A stretch of DNA of 64,000 nt from Hyphomicrobiales bacterium (GTDB lineage Bacteria; Pseudomonadota; Alphaproteobacteria; Rhizobiales; Rhizobiaceae). The notes beneath the pieces are model-generated. The model worked only from the letters and a program-made list of their open reading frames with translations, made no database searches and was not told the DNA's origin. Where the stretch lies: positions 79,014 to 143,013 of the forward strand of contig UBZP01000012.1 of the NCBI GenBank assembly GCA_900469965.1, given 5' to 3'. A program made the translations under genes and the position numbers. Each line of letters begins with the position of its first letter. Positions within the stretch are counted from its first letter, which is position 1. Shown here in pieces: positions 17,854 to 27,406 of this stretch.

Positions 17854-19563
17854 ATGAGCATCGATATCCGCACCCCGAAACAAGGCATGCCGAATGCCTC
17901 GGTGAAGTACCAGCCCTATCCGCAGGTCGCCATTCCCGACCGCACCTGGCCCGGCAAGACGATCACCAAGGCGCCGATCTGGTGCTCGGTCGACCTGCGC
18001 GACGGCAACCAGTCGCTGGTCAATCCGATGGGCCATGACCGCAAGGCCCGCATGTTCCAGCTCCTGCTCGACATGAACTTCAAGGAGATCGAGATCGGCT
18101 TTCCGTCCGCCTCGCAGACGGACTTCGATTTCGCCCGCTGGTGCGTGGAGCAGGGCAACGTTCCCGACGACGTCTCGCTGCAGGTGCTGGTGCAGTGCCG
18201 GCCGGAACTGATCACCCGCACCTTCGAGGCCCTGGAAGGCGCCAGGCGGCCGATCATCCACTTCTACAATTCGACGAGCGAATTGCAGCGCCGGGTGGTC
18301 TTCGCCAAGGACGTCGCCGGCATCAAGCAGATCGCCACCGACGCCGCCGAAATGATCATGGAGATGGCGGCGAAGGCCGGCGGCGACTACCGCTTCGAAT
18401 ATTCGCCGGAGAGCTTCACCGGCACCGAGCTGGAAGTGGCGCTCGAGATCTGCAACGCGGTCACCGCGATCGTCCGTCCCACGGCCGAGAACAAGCTGAT
18501 CATCAACCTGCCGTCGACCGTCGAGATGGCGACGCCGAACGTCTATGCCGACCAGATCGAGTGGATGTGCCGCAATCTCGACAACCGCGAGAACCTGATC
18601 ATCTCGCTGCATCCGCACAACGACCGCGGCACCGGCATCGCCGCCACCGAGCTCGGGCTGATGGCGGGCGCGGACCGCGTCGAGGGCACGCTGTTCGGCA
18701 ACGGCGAGCGCACCGGCAATGTCGACATCGTCACGCTGGCGCTGAACATGTACACGCAAGGGGTCGATCCGGAGCTCGACTGCTCCGACATCGAGCGCAT
18801 CAAGGCGGTGTACGAGTATTCCAACGAGATGGTGATCCCCGAGCGCCATCCTTACGTCGGCGAACTGGTCTACACGGCCTTTTCCGGCTCGCACCAGGAC
18901 GCGATCAACAAGGGCATGAAGGCGATCAAGACGGCCAACAAGCCGCTCTGGGAGGTGCCTTACCTGCCGATCGACCCGCAGGACGTCGGCCGCACCTACG
19001 AGGCGATCATCCGCATCAACTCGCAGTCGGGCAAGGGCGGCATCGCCTATATCCTGCAGCAGGACCACGGCATCAACCTGCCGCGCAACCTGCAGGTCGA
19101 GTTCCGCGAGGAGATCCAGCGGATCACCGACGAGGAAGGCGTGGAACTGCCGTCGAAGCGCATCTACGAACGCTTCCTCGAGCGCTACGTGACCCAGCCG
19201 GATGCGCGCCTGCGCTTCGTCGACCACCACACTTATCCCGACACCGCCCACAAGGGCGTGCGCATCGTTGCCGCCGAGATCACCGACGGCGGCGAGACGA
19301 AGCGGATCGAGGGGCAGGGGACCGGGCCGATCGACGGCTTCATCCACGCGCTGTCGATCTATACGGGCATCGAGATGTCGGTGGTGGACTACTCCGAGCA
19401 CTCGCTGCAGCGCGGCTCGAACGCGGCCGCCATCGCCTATGTCGAGATCGCCTATCCGGGCGGCAAGCTGTTCGGCGTCGGCATCAACACCAACATCGTC
19501 ACCGCTTCGCTCGAAGCGATCGTCTCGGCGGCCAACCGCGTCCTCGCAGAAACGGGACGCTGA
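17854..19563 (+). CDS. leuA: 2-Isopropylmalate synthase
   Basis: A 569-residue enzyme of the longer LeuA class. It condenses acetyl-CoA with 2-ketoisovalerate to begin leucine synthesis. The N-terminal TIM barrel shows CSVDLRDGNQSL near residues 44-55 and SLHPHNDRGT near 251-260, supplying the metal-binding Asp and His residues. The C-terminal 150 residues match the allosteric LeuA dimer domain for leucine feedback. The ATG at 17854 is chosen by family start; the ribosome binding site is weak. Regulation by the Leu-rich leader upstream is likely. Confidence 0.96.
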   Translation: MSIDIRTPKQGMPNASVKYQPYPQVAIPDRTWPGKTITKAPIWCSVDLRDGNQSLVNPMGHDRKARMFQLLLDMNFKEIEIGFPSASQTDFDFARWCVEQGNVPDDVSLQVLVQCRPELITRTFEALEGARRPIIHFYNSTSELQRRVVFAKDVAGIKQIATDAAEMIMEMAAKAGGDYRFEYSPESFTGTELEVALEICNAVTAIVRPTAENKLIINLPSTVEMATPNVYADQIEWMCRNLDNRENLIISLHPHNDRGTGIAATELGLMAGADRVEGTLFGNGERTGNVDIVTLALNMYTQGVDPELDCSDIERIKAVYEYSNEMVIPERHPYVGELVYTAFSGSHQDAINKGMKAIKTANKPLWEVPYLPIDPQDVGRTYEAIIRINSQSGKGGIAYILQQDHGINLPRNLQVEFREEIQRITDEEGVELPSKRIYERFLERYVTQPDARLRFVDHHTYPDTAHKGVRIVAAEITDGGETKRIEGQGTGPIDGFIHALSIYTGIEMSVVDYSEHSLQRGSNAAAIAYVEIAYPGGKLFGVGINTNIVTASLEAIVSAANRVLAETGR

Positions 19564-19622
19564 TCCTCGAGCACAGGCAGGCTGCGGGATGGCCGCAGGT
19601 CCTGACCCGATGACGGGCCGCT

Positions 19623-19652
19623 CCGGAAACGGGGCGGCCTTGCCGTTTCCGG
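19623..19652. terminator. Hairpin between convergent leuA and anti-sigma genes
   Basis: CCGGAAACGG at 19623-19632 pairs perfectly with CCGTTTCCGG at 19643-19652 across a 10-nt loop. It lies between the convergent stops at 19563 and 19675 and could end transcripts from both sides, though it lacks a T-run. Confidence 0.55.
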
Positions 19653-19674
19653 GCGGACGAAGAAGGGCCTGTGT

Positions 19675-20517
19675 TCAGATCGTCTGGGCGACCATGGCGG
19701 CCAGCGCGTCCAGCTCGGGTTCCGAGGACGGGCCGACGAAGACGAAGGAGGCGTTGCGGTCCTGCCAGGAGACGAGGTTGAGACCGTTGCGGATGGTGCC
19801 TGTGGGTTCGGTGCGCGCGCTGCCGGGATCGGCCTTCTGGAAGCACACGGCGAAGACCTGTCCCTCCGCGTCGCGATAGACCAGCTGTCCCGTCGGCCGG
19901 CCGCCGGCGAGGAGCAGGCGCGCGCCCTCGAAGGAAAGGCCGCTGTCGCTGAGATCGGGAATGGTGAAATCGACGCCGACCACCTTGGTCAGCCACTGGG
20001 TGATGTGCGGGCTTTCGGAGGCCGGCACCTCAACGAGATGGCGCGACTGGCTGGCATAGAGGCTGTGGTAGTCGGCGACGTCGTCCAGCCAGTTGCGCGC
20101 TGCTTCGGTCTGCGCTGCCGGTGCCGCGAGCGGCGGTTTCCAGATCCCGAGCAGATAGCCGGCGCCGGTTCCGGCGAGGAGAAGGGCCAGGCCGGCCGCC
20201 GCAAGGCGGGCGCGATCGTCGCGCGCCGGCGCTTCCTTGGGGGGCAGGACCTTCATGGCGGGACCGCGCTCGTGTCCGAGCTCGATCGAGGCCTGCTTGA
20301 TGCTGCGGACGAGATCGAGCGGAACCGGTTCGTGCAGCATGTCCTCGAAGGCCTGCCGGCCGAGGTCGCTGCCGAGCTTGAGGCGGTTGAAGAGCGTGCG
20401 GGCCTTTTCGTCGCGCGCGAGGATCCCGTCGATTTCGCGCACCTCTGACTGCGTCAACTGTCCGTCCAGATAGGCGGACAGGCGTACTTCCAGCGGTAGA
20501 CCCTGCGTGCCTTCCAA
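19675..20517 (-). CDS. Membrane anti-sigma factor
   Basis: A 280-residue protein encoded 3 bp after the ECF sigma gene. Residues about 1-90 form a cytoplasmic helical domain (RLSAYLDGQLTQSEVREIDGIL) of anti-sigma type. No zinc-finger HxxxCxxC is visible. One transmembrane helix follows at about 103-125 (AAAGLALLLAGTGAGYLLGIW). The remaining 150 residues would be periplasmic. It should sequester the sigma factor at the membrane until an envelope signal releases it. Confidence 0.87.
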   Translation of the reverse strand: MEGTQGLPLEVRLSAYLDGQLTQSEVREIDGILARDEKARTLFNRLKLGSDLGRQAFEDMLHEPVPLDLVRSIKQASIELGHERGPAMKVLPPKEAPARDDRARLAAAGLALLLAGTGAGYLLGIWKPPLAAPAAQTEAARNWLDDVADYHSLYASQSRHLVEVPASESPHITQWLTKVVGVDFTIPDLSDSGLSFEGARLLLAGGRPTGQLVYRDAEGQVFAVCFQKADPGSARTEPTGTIRNGLNLVSWQDRNASFVFVGPSSEPELDALAAMVAQTI

Positions 20518-20520
20518 AGC

Positions 20521-21039
20521 TCAGGTCCTTCTTTCTGTCTGTTCGGAGATCATGGCGGCAAGACGTATGCGTGCGGTCGAGAGCCTGCTCATCACCGTGC
20601 CGATCGGAATCCCGAGGATGTCAGCTGCCTCGCGGTAGCTGTGTCCTTCGACGTTGACGAGCAGGAAGACGGCGGAGAGGCCTTCCGGCATGGTCATGAT
20701 CAATCTGTGCAATTGCTTGGCGTAGACGGCCTTGTCGGCGGACGCCTCGACGTGCAGATCGTCCTGCTCGGCAAAGTCGACGGTTCCCGACCCCGTGCGG
20801 ACCTTCCGTTTCCTGACCTCGTCCACCCAGAGGTTGCGGGTCATGGCATAGACCCAGCTCTCGAGCCGTCCCTCCCCGTTCCAGAGATGGCTGCGGGTGA
20901 TGGCGCGTTCACAGGCTTCCTGGACGAGATCGTCTGCATCGCTGGCGTTTCTTGTCAACGTCATGGCAAAGCGACGCAATTTCGGCAGAAGACCAACCAA
21001 TTCACGCCGGAATTCATCTGATTCTGCCGACTGACGCAT
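20521..21039 (-). CDS. ECF-type RNA polymerase sigma factor
   Basis: A 172-residue sigma-70 family protein. Region 2 (about 18-85) includes DADDLVQEACERAI and the -10-binding WVYAMTRNLWVDEVRKRK. Region 4 (about 115-165) has the helix-turn-helix SYREAADILGIPIGTVMSRLSTAR. The ATG follows GGGAAGG. It is co-transcribed with the anti-sigma gene. Its promoter probably lies in the 184-bp upstream gap; I could not identify a specific ECF promoter motif there. Confidence 0.95.
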   Translation of the reverse strand: MRQSAESDEFRRELVGLLPKLRRFAMTLTRNASDADDLVQEACERAITRSHLWNGEGRLESWVYAMTRNLWVDEVRKRKVRTGSGTVDFAEQDDLHVEASADKAVYAKQLHRLIMTMPEGLSAVFLLVNVEGHSYREAADILGIPIGTVMSRLSTARIRLAAMISEQTERRT

Positions 21040-21085
21040 TGCCTTCCCAAGGGGACGTTCGAGATCCGGTCAATATTCACGGTGA

Positions 21086-21118
21086 GCGGGATGCTGCTTC
21101 TGGTATGAAGCATCCGCC
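21086..21118. repeat. Imperfect palindrome upstream of the ECF sigma gene
   Basis: GCGGGATGCTGCTTC and GAAGCATCCGC face each other across TGGTAT, with small bulges in one arm. It lies about 50-80 bp upstream of the sigma gene and could be an operator or RNA hairpin. No function is assigned. Confidence 0.4.
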
Positions 21119-21223
21119 CTGTGCTGCGCAAGCTGAAACCGGCTCAGGATAGGGAGTTTCTATGCCGGCGTTCAAGCCTGTCCTTTTGGTGAGGGTGTCG
21201 TCCGGCTAGGCGCGCTGCCGCCC

Positions 21224-22138
21224 TCAATCGCCGGCATGGAAGCGGGTGGTCTCGGCCAGCAGCACGTCGGTTCCGTACTGGTCGAGTTCGTAGCGCTCGC
21301 GCAGAAGGTTCCAGCGGCCGGGATTGCCGGAGATGGAAAACATGTTGTAGCCGGCCGGCGGCTTGTGCCCGCCCGGCCCCTGGGAGGCCGACGCGATCCC
21401 GACCACGGGCACGGGGCCTGCGGCGTCCCTCAGCCAGTGGACCGTGTTGAGATGGGTATGGCCGTGCAGCACCAGTTCCGCCCCGCCAGACGAAATGGTG
21501 GCGGCGAAGCGGCGGATGCCGATCATGCGCTTGTGGAACGAAGTGGCGCCGTCAATCGGGGGGTGGTGGATCATGACGACGCGGAACAGGCCGGCCTCGC
21601 CGGCGGCGCGCAAGAGGTTGACGGTCTCGCGCGCCTGCCGCCGGCCGAAATAGCCGCTGGCGGCAAAAGGGGGCGTGGCCACTGCCGTCGAACAGCCGAT
21701 GATGGCGACGTTGCCGCGCACCCGCAGATAGGGAAAGACGTGGAAATCCTCGTCCCAGCCGGACGGCCCGTCGTCGCCGCGCATGTAGGGGTACCAGCTC
21801 TGGGTCGATCGCTCGTAGGCGCCCGGAACATAGGCGTCGTGGTTGCCCGGAACGACGGAGACGTTTTCCGGCGTGCCGACGTCCCTCAGCCACTTCGCCA
21901 CGGTGTCGATCTCGATCTTGGCGGCCAGGTTGACGAGGTCGCCGGTGATCGCGAGATGGTCCGGGTCGCGGCGCTCGATGTCGTTGATCACGATGTCGAG
22001 CGTATTGGCAAAGAGGTGGCGGCGGCGGTTGCGATGCCAGTTGACGAAGCCGGTGATGCGCTTCGACGCCAGTTCGAGAATGGAGAGTGCGGGCAGGGGG
22101 CCGAGATGGACGTCGGAAATATGGGCGAGACGGAACAT
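21224..22138 (-). CDS. Calcineurin-like metallophosphoesterase
   Basis: A 304-residue cytoplasmic phosphoesterase with the complete dimetal motif set: Asp9/His11 (ISDVHLG), Asp67 (ITGDLVN), GNHD at 98-101, the HHPP motif, and GHTH. The family hydrolyses phosphodiesters, including cyclic nucleotides and nucleotide-sugar diphosphates; the substrate here is unknown. The ATG at 22138 follows GGAAGG. A longer reading frame upstream is not needed. It is divergent from a NUDIX gene. Confidence 0.93.
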   Translation of the reverse strand: MFRLAHISDVHLGPLPALSILELASKRITGFVNWHRNRRRHLFANTLDIVINDIERRDPDHLAITGDLVNLAAKIEIDTVAKWLRDVGTPENVSVVPGNHDAYVPGAYERSTQSWYPYMRGDDGPSGWDEDFHVFPYLRVRGNVAIIGCSTAVATPPFAASGYFGRRQARETVNLLRAAGEAGLFRVVMIHHPPIDGATSFHKRMIGIRRFAATISSGGAELVLHGHTHLNTVHWLRDAAGPVPVVGIASASQGPGGHKPPAGYNMFSISGNPGRWNLLRERYELDQYGTDVLLAETTRFHAGD

Positions 22139-22327
22139 GACCTTCCATAGACCAAGTTGGATGGCGAGGGAAATGCCGGGCGGGCGGAATCGTTGCCGGG
22201 CGCGCGGCGGGGGCGCCCTTGCGCATGCGGGCCCGGCCGTGGACAAAGACGGCCCGCTCGCCCGCGCAGCTTGATTTCGGCGGCGGCAGCGACAAGCGTA
22301 GGCAACGGAGCAGGCAGAGAGGATCGG

Positions 22328-22819
22328 ATGCAGAGCGAACGGCCGCCGGAGATGCGGAACCTGTGGGCGCGACTGGTCACGCGCGTGGTGCACGGCTATT
22401 TCGCCTATGCCCGCGGCATGACGCTCGGGGTGCGCGCGGCCTGTTTCGACGCCGAAGGCCGCGTCTTCCTCGTGCGCCACAGCTATGTTCCCGGCTGGCA
22501 CCTGCCCGGCGGCGGGGTGGAGCGCCACGAGACGGCGCTGCAGGCGCTGGAGAAGGAACTGCGCGAGGAGGGCAATCTCCGAGCCGGCGATCCGCCGCAG
22601 CTCTTCCACGTCTATTTCAACCGCGGCACGAGCAAGCGGGACCACGTGATCTTCTACGTCTGCCGGAACGTGCGCCAGAGCGCGCCGAAGATGGCGGACC
22701 GCGAGATCCTGGAGGCGCAGTTCTTCGCCCCCGACGCCCTGCCGCCCGGAACGACGCCGGCGACCCGGCGCCGCCTCGACGAAGTGGCCGGCCGGGCGGT
22801 GCCGGCCGACCTCTGGTAG
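22328..22819 (+). CDS. NUDIX hydrolase
   Basis: A 163-residue NUDIX protein with an N-terminal helix of about 30 residues. The Nudix box spans about 62-84 (GGVERHETALQALEKELREE). The catalytic glutamates are present, but the usual RE pair is KE and the final Gly-hydrophobic pair is shifted (EEGNL). Members hydrolyse nucleoside diphosphate derivatives; no substrate can be assigned. The ATG at 22328 was chosen as the first that keeps the domain intact; the upstream frame is antisense to the divergent gene. Confidence 0.88.
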   Translation: MQSERPPEMRNLWARLVTRVVHGYFAYARGMTLGVRAACFDAEGRVFLVRHSYVPGWHLPGGGVERHETALQALEKELREEGNLRAGDPPQLFHVYFNRGTSKRDHVIFYVCRNVRQSAPKMADREILEAQFFAPDALPPGTTPATRRRLDEVAGRAVPADLW

Positions 22820-22828
22820 CGTCTCGCC

Positions 22829-23827
22829 TCAGGCGGCCAGCAGCCGCTCGCGGCCGTGCGGGGCTGCGAAATCGAGCGCGGGACCGGCCGGCACGATCCC
22901 GGTCGGATTAATGGTCAGGTGACTGCGATAGTAGTGGGTCTTGATGTGGTCGAGGTTCACCGTCTCCGCCACGCCCGGGACCTGGTAGAGGTCGCGCAGA
23001 TAGGCCGACAGGTTCGGATAGTCGGCAATGCGGCGGATGTTGCACTTGAAGTGGCCGACATAGACGGCGTCGAAGCGCACCAGCGTGGTGAACAGGCGCC
23101 AATCGGCCTCGGTGATCGTCTCGCCCGTCAGATAGCGCCGGCGGGCCAGCCGGTCCTCCAGCGCATCCAGCGTCGCAAACAGCTTCCAGACGTTCTCCTC
23201 GTAGGCGTCCTGGGTGGTGGCGAAACCGGCCTTGTAGACGCCGTTGTTGACCGTGTCGTAGATCGTCTCGTTCAGCGCGTCGATCTCGGCGCGCAGCGGC
23301 GCCGGATAGTAATCGTCATGCGAGTTGGTGATCCCGTCGAAGGCGGAATTGAACATGCGGATGATCTCGGCGGATTCGTTGGAGACCATCCGGTTCTGCT
23401 TCTTGTCCCAGAGAACGGGAACGGTGACCCGGCCGCTATAGTGCGGATCGGCCTTCAGATAGACCTGCCACAGCGTCGCAGCGCCGAACAGCGGGTCGAG
23501 GGTGCCGCCGTCCACGCCTTCGCCAGGGGCCTTGAACTCCCAGCCGTTCGACAGCATCACCGGATCGACGACCGAGACCGAAACTAGATCCTCGAGCTTC
23601 TTGAGCTTGCGGAAGATCAGGGTGCGGTGCGCCCAGGGGCAGGCGAGCGAGACAGTGAGGTGGTAGCGCCCGGCTTCCGCCGCAAACCCGCCTTCGCCCG
23701 TGGGGCCGGGCGCGCCGTCGGGGGTGATCCAGTTGCGGAACTGCGACGCCGCGCGCTGGAAGTGGCCCCTGGTGGACTTCGTATCGTACCAGACGTCATG
23801 CCAGACGCCGTCTACCAGCTTTCCCAT
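22829..23827 (-). CDS. Glutathionyl-hydroquinone reductase (YqjG/Ecm4 type)
   Basis: A 332-residue Xi-class glutathione transferase that reduces S-glutathionyl-hydroquinones. The catalytic Cys63 lies in SLACPWAHR, the family signature. The thioredoxin-like domain is followed by an all-helical C-terminal domain with TGETITEADWRLFTTLVRFD. The ATG at 23827 follows AAGGAGACAGGC, a good ribosome binding site. It is cytoplasmic and acts in quinone and aromatic detoxification. Confidence 0.94.
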   Translation of the reverse strand: MGKLVDGVWHDVWYDTKSTRGHFQRAASQFRNWITPDGAPGPTGEGGFAAEAGRYHLTVSLACPWAHRTLIFRKLKKLEDLVSVSVVDPVMLSNGWEFKAPGEGVDGGTLDPLFGAATLWQVYLKADPHYSGRVTVPVLWDKKQNRMVSNESAEIIRMFNSAFDGITNSHDDYYPAPLRAEIDALNETIYDTVNNGVYKAGFATTQDAYEENVWKLFATLDALEDRLARRRYLTGETITEADWRLFTTLVRFDAVYVGHFKCNIRRIADYPNLSAYLRDLYQVPGVAETVNLDHIKTHYYRSHLTINPTGIVPAGPALDFAAPHGRERLLAA

Positions 23828-24112
23828 GCCTGTCTCCTTCGGCTCCATCGCCGCGTTTACCTGGCTTTCTAGATAGCGGAACGGTTGAGATGGAATAGCC
23901 ACTATTTTCTGAACAGTGCGTTTTGGGCTTTGACAGCCGGCATTTTTCTGCTATCCGCGCTGGTCAGGAATTTCATGCCGCCGTGGCATGATGATCGGAA
24001 CGCTCGGACAGAACGATGTTCTTTGCAGGAAACCCGCGACGACGCTGATGCTTTCGACGCCTCTCTCGAGGCGAAGCCATCCTTTGTTGTCTCGCATTTG
24101 GTTTCCGCTCCC

Positions 24113-24682
24113 ATGCCCAAGCACGACCTCGTCTACCTGACCGAAGACGCGTCCCATGACGCAGCCATCGAACTCATCAACGAAGAAGCCTTCGGCCCCG
24201 GCCGGCATGTGCGGGCCGCAGCGCGGATCCGCGAGCAGGGGCCGCACGACCTCTCGCTCTCCTTCATCTGCGCCGACGACGGCGAGACGATCGCCTCGGT
24301 GCGGATGACGCCGGTGACGGCCGGTTCCGTGAAGGGCCACCTGCTCGGCCCGCTCGCCGTGCGGCCCTCGCACAAGAACCGCGGCATCGGCCGGGAACTG
24401 GTGCGGATCGCGGTGGAGGCGGCGAAGCGGAAGGGCTCCGAAGCCGTCATCCTCGTCGGCGACCCGCCCTATTACGGCCCGCTCGGCTTCGAAAAGGTGG
24501 CCTACAACGCCCTGACCTTCCCGGGGCCGGTCGATCCCAACCGGGTGCTGGTCGTGCCGATCGCGGCCGATACGCATGCGCGGCTCAAGGGCGAGATCGG
24601 CTGGCGGCCCGATGCGGCGGCTGTGGCCGACATCGAGGCTGAGGCCGAACCGCCTGTGGTTCCCGCCCGCAACGTCGCCTGA
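24113..24682 (+). CDS. GNAT-family N-acetyltransferase (YhbS-like)
   Basis: A 189-residue protein with the acetyl-CoA-binding loop LAVRPSHKNRGIGRELV at about 83-99 and the YhbS-like stretch LVGDPPYYGPLGFEKV at about 119-134. The acyl acceptor is unknown. The frame continues about 230 bp upstream, but the conserved fold begins after the ATG at 24113, so that start is preferred despite a weak ribosome binding site. The 285-bp gap to the left is shared with the divergent reductase gene and should hold both promoters. Confidence 0.88.
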   Translation: MPKHDLVYLTEDASHDAAIELINEEAFGPGRHVRAAARIREQGPHDLSLSFICADDGETIASVRMTPVTAGSVKGHLLGPLAVRPSHKNRGIGRELVRIAVEAAKRKGSEAVILVGDPPYYGPLGFEKVAYNALTFPGPVDPNRVLVVPIAADTHARLKGEIGWRPDAAAVADIEAEAEPPVVPARNVA

Positions 24683-24703
24683 TCCCTCGTTGTTCTCTCA
24701 AAG

Positions 24704-24725
24704 CGCTGCCGTGCGTTCGGCAGCG
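24704..24725 (+). terminator. Hairpin after the GNAT gene
   Basis: CGCTGCCG at 24704-24711 pairs perfectly with CGGCAGCG at 24718-24725 across a 6-nt loop. There is no T-run. It lies between convergent genes. Confidence 0.5.
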
Positions 24726-24799
24726 AACGACGGAGGAGCTCGATTTGTGATGACCCGTGCCCCTGTCATGCCAAAAGCAATGGTCACCGGTCTACGGCA

Positions 24800-25120
24800 T
24801 CAATGCGCTATTTTCACATCGATCAGGACCTTGCTGCTTCCCAGTCTGATCTCAACCTGCGTGTATTCATGCGCCGCCGGTTCCTCGTCGAATGTCAGAA
24901 GGTTGGTTGTTACGTTGCCGGTGGCTTTTCCCGCCGGTTTCGTCACCGTGACGTCGAGGAGCAGAATTTTGGGGTTGATGCCTTGCGGAACCGCTTTGTG
25001 CACTTCGAACGTCCAGCCTCCTGAGGGAAATTGGATCTGCCCCTTCACGTGCAGCGAGTGGGGTGAACCGGGTTGCGTGTCCAGCCAGGCTTCGAAAGCC
25101 TCCTTGAGCAGTTTTGGCAT
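24800..25120 (-). CDS. Hypothetical protein in an AT-rich patch
   Basis: A 106-residue protein with no recognised family, signal or membrane segment. It looks beta-rich, with alternating hydrophobics such as KILLLDVTVTKPAGKATGNV and TQVEIRLGSSKVLIDV. A good GGAGAA ribosome binding site precedes the ATG. The gene and its upstream region (about 25120-25215) are markedly more AT-rich than the surroundings, suggesting transfer. Its isolation gives no clue to function. Confidence 0.65.
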   Translation of the reverse strand: MPKLLKEAFEAWLDTQPGSPHSLHVKGQIQFPSGGWTFEVHKAVPQGINPKILLLDVTVTKPAGKATGNVTTNLLTFDEEPAAHEYTQVEIRLGSSKVLIDVKIAH

Positions 25121-25336
25121 TGGTTTCTCCTGTAAGTTTATGTAGTAACAATTTACAATTTATACGCTAACCTCTCAATATTCAAGAAATTGCTAATATA
25201 ATTTGCGATTGCGTGCCTGCGCCCGTCCGGGCGCGCCGGTCGGGGGAAGGGGCTCAAAAATTGTCGTGGTGCGCGGGCGAACTGCGGCAGCGCGTGGAAG
25301 GTCCGGTGCCTGTGGCCTCGAAAGAGGGCGGGGCTG

Positions 25337-27406
25337 CTAGCGCCCCTCGCGATACCAGGTCGCCGACAGGGCCAGCAGCAGCAGGCCGACGCCGGCGAAG
25401 CCGGCGAACAGCGGCAGGCTGTCGATCCCCTTCAGCACCGTCTCGTTGGTCATCCGCAGCGACAGCCGCTGCGGATCGGGTGCGCGCACGGCGCCGGAGA
25501 CCGGCAGGAGCGGGGGAACCCTGAGACTGCCCTCCTCGTCGGCCAGCCGGTGGACGATGCCCTTGGTGCTGTCTGCGAGCGGCGCCAGCGTCTCGGTGGT
25601 GGAGATCGTCGCCTTGAACTCCGGCGCATCGACGGCGCCGACATGCACGAGCGCGGTCAGGCCCTCGTTCTCGATCTCGTAGAGGCCGGTTTCAGCGGTC
25701 TTGACTTCGGCCTTGTAGAGGCCCGGGCTGCTCTCGCGCAGTTCGACCGGCCGCGTTGCGCCGGAGGGCAGCTTCATCATTGCCGGCCCCGGCGCTTCCT
25801 TGATCGTCTGGCGGGTGATCTCCAGGGTGCGGCCGAAGGCGCGCGCCGTCAGCGCCTCCTCTTCCAGCGCCGGTTCCTGCATCAGCCAGTGGGCGGTGCG
25901 GCGATAGAGCGAGACATGCGGCCCGCCGCCCTCGAAGCCGCGCGCCCACAGCCAGCCCTGGTCGGAGAGCAGCATGGCGACCCGGCCCTTGCCGTAGCGA
26001 TTGAGCACCAGCAGCGGATTGTTGTCCGCGCCTTCCATGACGACGTTGCCCTGGGGGGCTGCGACATCGACGGTGCGGAACCAGCGACCCCAGTGCGGCG
26101 GCTCGTCGAGGGCGCCCTCCAGGCCGCGCGTGACCGGGTGCTTCCTGCCCTGCTCGGACAGCCTCGGGAAGAAGGCCTTCTCGTTCATCACGCCTGTCGG
26201 TGTGGCCGGCAGGACCACCGACAGCGGCGTATAGGCGATGGAATCGTCGCCGGCATGCTCGGGTCCGGCGGCGATCAGGAGCGCGCCGCCGTTTTCCACG
26301 TACTGGGCGATGTTGTCGTAATAGAGGATCGGCAGCACGCCGCGGTGCTGGTAGCGATCGAAGATGATCAGGTCGAACTCGTTGATCTTGTCGACGAACA
26401 GTTCGCGCGTGGGGAAGGCGATCAGCGACAGCTCGTTGATCGGCGTGCCGTCCTGCTTTTCCGGCGGGCGCAGGATGGTGAAGTGAACGAGGTCGATCGC
26501 CGTGTCGGATTTCAAGAGGTTGCGCCAGGCGCGCTCGCCGGCATGCGGCTCGCCGGAGACGAGCAGCACGCGCAGGTTCTCGCGGATGCCGTCGATGACG
26601 TGGACGGCGCGGTTGTTGGCGGTGGTGATCTCGCTGTCGACCGGATCGACGACGAATTCCAACACGTTGTTGCCGCCGCGCGGCACGGTGAAGCGGAACG
26701 GCGTCTCCGCACCCGGGGTTGCGGTCTCCGAGGCGATCTCGTTGCCGTTGAGGCGGATGGTCACGCGTGCCGCCGTGCCGGGGCTGCGACCGTCGTCGGT
26801 GACGCGGAACTTCAGCTCCTGCGGCTCGCCGACGATGCCGAAGCGCGGCGCGTTGAGCACCTCGATGCGCCGGTCGAATTCGTCCGGCCGCCCGGTGATC
26901 AGCGCGTGCACGGGCGCATCGAAGCTGGAGAAGGCCGCGGGGTCGGGAATGTCGTGCACCTGACCGTCGGTCAGCAGGATGGCGCCGCCGACGCGGGAGG
27001 GCGGGACGTCCGCAAGGGCCGAGGTCAGCGCGTCGAACAGGCGGGTCGAGGGGGTATCGGATTCCGGATCGTCGCCGGCCTCGACGATACGCGGCTCGAT
27101 GCGCGGGTAGCGCGCCAGCCGCTCCTTGAGTTCGGTCAGCGCCTGATCGGTCATCGCCGTGCGATCGGCATTCTGCTGGCTCTGGCTGCGGTCGACGATG
27201 ACGGCGACGACGGTGGACAGCGCTTCGCGCTCCTCATTCATCACCACCGGGTTGGCGAGCGCCAGCAGCAGCAGCGCCAGCGCGAGCGTGCGGATCGTGG
27301 CACCGCGCACCCGGCGCCACAGGCCAAAGATCGCAAGCGCCGCGGCGACCAGCGCGAAGACGCCGATCACGGACCAGGGCAGCAGGGGGGAGAAGGCGAT
27401 GTTCAT
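25337..27406 (-). CDS. Large membrane protein with a vWA-like region (BatA-type operon)
   Basis: A 689-residue protein. Two N-terminal transmembrane helices (about 10-30 and 36-52) precede a vWA-like region (VVAVIVDRSQSQQ near 66-78; ILLTDGQVHD near 143-152). The middle has a CARDB-like beta region (about 180-270) and a glutamine amidotransferase-like fold (about 280-530). One transmembrane helix sits at the C-terminus (about 663-683). Most of the protein would be periplasmic. It is the last gene of the MoxR/DUF58/DUF4159 operon, its ATG touching the preceding stop (TAGATG). The molecular role is unknown. Confidence 0.85.
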   Translation of the reverse strand: MNIAFSPLLPWSVIGVFALVAAALAIFGLWRRVRGATIRTLALALLLLALANPVVMNEEREALSTVVAVIVDRSQSQQNADRTAMTDQALTELKERLARYPRIEPRIVEAGDDPESDTPSTRLFDALTSALADVPPSRVGGAILLTDGQVHDIPDPAAFSSFDAPVHALITGRPDEFDRRIEVLNAPRFGIVGEPQELKFRVTDDGRSPGTAARVTIRLNGNEIASETATPGAETPFRFTVPRGGNNVLEFVVDPVDSEITTANNRAVHVIDGIRENLRVLLVSGEPHAGERAWRNLLKSDTAIDLVHFTILRPPEKQDGTPINELSLIAFPTRELFVDKINEFDLIIFDRYQHRGVLPILYYDNIAQYVENGGALLIAAGPEHAGDDSIAYTPLSVVLPATPTGVMNEKAFFPRLSEQGRKHPVTRGLEGALDEPPHWGRWFRTVDVAAPQGNVVMEGADNNPLLVLNRYGKGRVAMLLSDQGWLWARGFEGGGPHVSLYRRTAHWLMQEPALEEEALTARAFGRTLEITRQTIKEAPGPAMMKLPSGATRPVELRESSPGLYKAEVKTAETGLYEIENEGLTALVHVGAVDAPEFKATISTTETLAPLADSTKGIVHRLADEEGSLRVPPLLPVSGAVRAPDPQRLSLRMTNETVLKGIDSLPLFAGFAGVGLLLLALSATWYREGR

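Noticed and set aside
24749..25145. Plus-strand frame preceded by GGAGGAG at 24732-24738
   Set aside because: The ribosome binding site is attractive, but the translation is Ser/Cys-rich and unlike a protein, and the minus-strand gene in the same DNA looks more natural and has its own ribosome binding site.
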